NCBI GenBank assembly: GCA_041671305.1
Contig: JBAZBX010000028.1
Location: 1-8,593 of the forward strand
Direction of reading: 5' to 3'
Length of the DNA: 8,593 bases
From: CAIPBY01 sp041671305
Lineage (GTDB): Bacteria > Patescibacteriota > Patescibacteriia > 2-01-FULL-39-33
Each line of letters starts with the position of its first letter. Position 1 is the stretch's first letter. Below the pieces are notes generated by a model that had not been told where the DNA came from, made no database searches, and was given only the letters and a program-made list of their open reading frames with translations. Below, one piece after another: positions 7,396 to 8,593 of the stretch. The position numbers and the translations under genes are program-made.

Positions 7396-7404
7396 TTATC
7401 CACA
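7396..7404 (+). promoter_or_regulatory. Perfect DnaA-box sequence (TTATCCACA)
   Basis: TTATCCACA matches the bacterial DnaA-box consensus TTATNCACA exactly. It stands 9 bp upstream of the -35 element of the next gene and 8 bp after the stop of the preceding one. It is a single box with no cluster, and no dnaA, dnaN or rpmH gene is nearby, so an origin is unlikely. Binding by DnaA as a regulator, or a lineage-specific promoter-linked motif, are the options. Confidence 0.5.
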
Positions 7405-7413
7405 GGACAGTGA

Positions 7414-7442
7414 TTGGCGGTAATGCTAAAAAATGGTATAAT
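7414..7442 (+). promoter_or_regulatory. Extended -10 sigma70-type promoter for the secreted-protein gene
   Basis: The -35 is TTGGCG (7414-7419, four of six consensus bases). The spacer is 17 bp, and the -10 is a perfect TATAAT (7437-7442) preceded by TG at 7434-7435 (TGGTATAAT). Transcription should start near 7449-7450, giving a ~48-nt AT-rich leader. This is the only good promoter I see outside genes, and it marks the boundary between the glycan array and the next unit. No terminator hairpin is visible between 7389 and 7413, so read-through from upstream may add to transcription. Confidence 0.75.
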
Positions 7443-7469
7443 TTATTCAGACAATTATTTACTAATATA

Positions 7470-7496
7470 TTATAAAAAAATAATCTTATAAAAAAA
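7470..7496 (+). repeat. 11-nt direct repeat in the 5' leader
   Basis: TTATAAAAAAA occurs at 7470-7480 and again at 7486-7496, offset by 16 bases. The second copy ends one base before the ATG at 7498. It fills the place where a Shine-Dalgarno would be, so the leader is unstructured and A-rich. It may be an A-rich translation enhancer, or simply low-complexity sequence. Confidence 0.4.
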
Positions 7497-7497
7497 G

Positions 7498-8593
7498 ATG
7501 ACTAGATTTAAACTTTTCTTCAGTAAAGAAGAAAGGGTTGCAAAAATTATTGTAACCTCCCTACTGCTTGCAGTATTTGCTTTGGTTTTCGGTCCCGGCG
7601 TTTATGCGCAGTTTGCCAGACAGACTGGCAGTACAGGTTGGGGTTACGGTTATGGTTACGGTTATGGATCGGATTATGGCTGGGATGCAGGAGCTCTTTA
7701 TGGTTATAGAACCGATGTTTCTACTGACGCCGCAGATGTTTTTGCTTATGCTTATGGCTACGGCTATATATCAGAGAATACTACCTACTCCACCTCAACT
7801 GGTGAATATTTAGTGGATTCTGCAGATTTGGCCGATTTAGCTACCATGGGTGTGATAACTGCTAATATAGGAGCCTCTTCAGCGTCATTAACCTTTGTGC
7901 AACCGGTTGTGTTGTCAATTGGTTCCAATGTGACACTTGATATTGCTCAGGGTACAGTAATGAGCAATGAAGATGCTGCAACTTTAGCTACTTTCTCGGC
8001 CTCTACTACAGTTGACATAACAGATTTGCCATCAGATATGACTTCGATTGGAGCATTTCAATTTGGACTTACTGATTATGGAATGACAATTGATCCAGGT
8101 ATTGTCATTAATATAACTGTAGGAACGACATATAACGGGAGATATATACCTATTTATAGCAAAGAACCGGATGGTGATTGGGTTTTGACATATTCATGTG
8201 AAGTAGCTAATGGAATTTGTTCGTTCACTGCTACAAGTTTGTCCGACTTTGCGGCAGCAACCGTAACAACACCTACCAATTCTTCTAGTGGTGGTGGAGG
8301 TGGAGGAGGTTATGTCTACAATAGCAATATCCCTTCTATTACGGCTACTGTGACAAATCCCACTATTAACCCAACCACAAAAGCGAGTTTAGTAGTACCA
8401 TTCAAATCTACTGTCGGGTACGTGGGTAAATTAAAAGGTGGCAATGGTGATATCTACTATATAGAAAATGGCATCAAGCACAGATTCTTGAATCCTACAG
8501 TCATGAAGAGTTGGTTCTTCAAGAGTGATGCCGCTAGCACCAAGGGAGTTGATTGGGCCAAGGCCAAAGTTAAAGAAATATCCGCCAGTGATT
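7498..8593 (+). CDS. Secreted Gly-Tyr-repeat surface protein, 3' end outside window
   Basis: The frame is open from the ATG at 7498 to the window end (365 codons, no stop). A basic N-terminus and hydrophobic core (about 16-34) end at VYA before Gln38, a good signal peptidase I site, so the protein is exported. Next come a Gly-Tyr-rich segment (47-70; again at 86-90), a beta-rich domain of about 118-255, a Gly7 linker (265-271), a Thr/Pro/Asn-rich stretch (280-297), and GDIYYIENGIKHRFLNP at 317-333. The last block resembles repeat units of 'IYY-x-x-G-x-K-x-x-F' form that I recall from CPR secreted proteins. In the beta-rich domain, Cys234 and Cys241 could form a disulfide, and the block CSFTATSLSDFA (241-252) resembles the end of a domain recurrent in that group. 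The -10 promoter upstream and the signal peptide support the start; no Shine-Dalgarno is present. Likely cell-surface or S-layer-like; function unproven. Confidence 0.8.
   Translation, partial: MTRFKLFFSKEERVAKIIVTSLLLAVFALVFGPGVYAQFARQTGSTGWGYGYGYGYGSDYGWDAGALYGYRTDVSTDAADVFAYAYGYGYISENTTYSTSTGEYLVDSADLADLATMGVITANIGASSASLTFVQPVVLSIGSNVTLDIAQGTVMSNEDAATLATFSASTTVDITDLPSDMTSIGAFQFGLTDYGMTIDPGIVINITVGTTYNGRYIPIYSKEPDGDWVLTYSCEVANGICSFTATSLSDFAAATVTTPTNSSSGGGGGGGYVYNSNIPSITATVTNPTINPTTKASLVVPFKSTVGYVGKLKGGNGDIYYIENGIKHRFLNPTVMKSWFFKSDAASTKGVDWAKAKVKEISASD
7513..7536 (+). other. Hairpin at codons 6-13 of the secreted-protein gene
   Basis: CTTTTCTTC (7513-7521) pairs with GAAGAAAGG (7528-7536) across a 6-base loop, giving nine pairs including one G-U. 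It starts 15 bases after the start codon, within the ribosome footprint of initiation, so it could slow early translation. It may equally be a by-product of coding for LFFSKEER. Confidence 0.3.
7642..7665 (+). repeat. Tandem 12-bp repeat encoding GYGY
   Basis: Two exact copies of GGTTACGGTTAT lie head to tail and encode Gly49 to Tyr56. The 6-bp near-unit GGTTA(C/T) repeats four times. A related Gly-Tyr block at codons 86-90 uses different codons (GGC TAC GGC TAT), so only the first is a nucleotide-level repeat. Copy number could change by slippage in 4-residue steps without a frameshift. Confidence 0.6.

Noticed and set aside
7454..7484. Inverted repeat ATTATTT / AAATAAT in the 5' leader of the secreted-protein gene
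   Set aside because: The arms are A/T only and 17 bases apart in a region that is almost entirely A and T, so chance is a sufficient explanation and the stem would be unstable.
7389..7497. Replication origin suggested by the DnaA box and AT-rich stretch
   Set aside because: There is only one box, and no dnaA, dnaN, rpmH or other origin-linked gene flanks it. All genes run in one direction across it, and the AT-rich stretch is explained by a promoter and leader.
7568..7813. An 81-aa open frame overlapping the start of the secreted-protein gene
   Set aside because: It lies in another frame of a Gly-Tyr repetitive region. The frame from 7498 has a promoter, a signal peptide and a coherent domain order through to the window end.

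Overview
The window is AT-rich (roughly one third G+C over most of it), and all eight genes lie on the + strand with almost no spacing. It looks like a surface-glycan locus of a Patescibacteria/CPR-type bacterium, most likely in the Parcubacteria range. This placement is inferred from the dense layout, starts without clear Shine-Dalgarno sequences, large GT-C-like membrane proteins of unassigned function, and a final secreted protein of a style common in that group. The code appears to be standard. The first gene ends in TGA, and the 884- and 552-codon glycine-rich genes contain no in-frame TGA, which argues against the TGA=Gly code of Gracilibacteria and Absconditabacteria. No rRNA, tRNA, CRISPR array or insertion sequence was seen.

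Positions 1-2462 hold cytoplasmic decoration enzymes: the C-terminal end of a GT4-like glycosyltransferase (cut by the window edge), an FkbM-family methyltransferase, and two different class I SAM methyltransferases. Most of these genes overlap or nearly abut, which suggests one transcript. Positions 2438-7388 hold the membrane part. Two large polytopic proteins (884 and 552 aa) share a GT-C-like plan: an acidic residue just after the first membrane helix, a Trp/aromatic outer loop, and an (F/L)RExxxK(F/W) motif. The first also carries a large soluble C-terminal domain and a terminal membrane anchor. A 205-aa six-helix membrane protein of unknown function follows.

A 109-bp intergenic region (7389-7497) holds a perfect DnaA-box sequence followed by a strong extended -10 promoter. 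It drives a separate gene, open from 7498 to the window end, for an exported protein with a signal peptide, Gly-Tyr repeats, a beta-rich domain, a Gly7 linker and the start of a repeat-like C-terminal domain.

Taken together, the upstream genes would build and O-methylate a lipid-linked sugar in the cytoplasm. The GT-C-like proteins would transfer or extend sugars on the outer face of the membrane. The secreted protein is a possible surface partner or acceptor, although it is its own transcription unit. The most striking non-coding-level signal is a run of eight G residues inside the 884-aa gene, where a one-base slip in either direction gives an immediate stop. This is the arrangement expected of a phase-variable surface-glycan gene.
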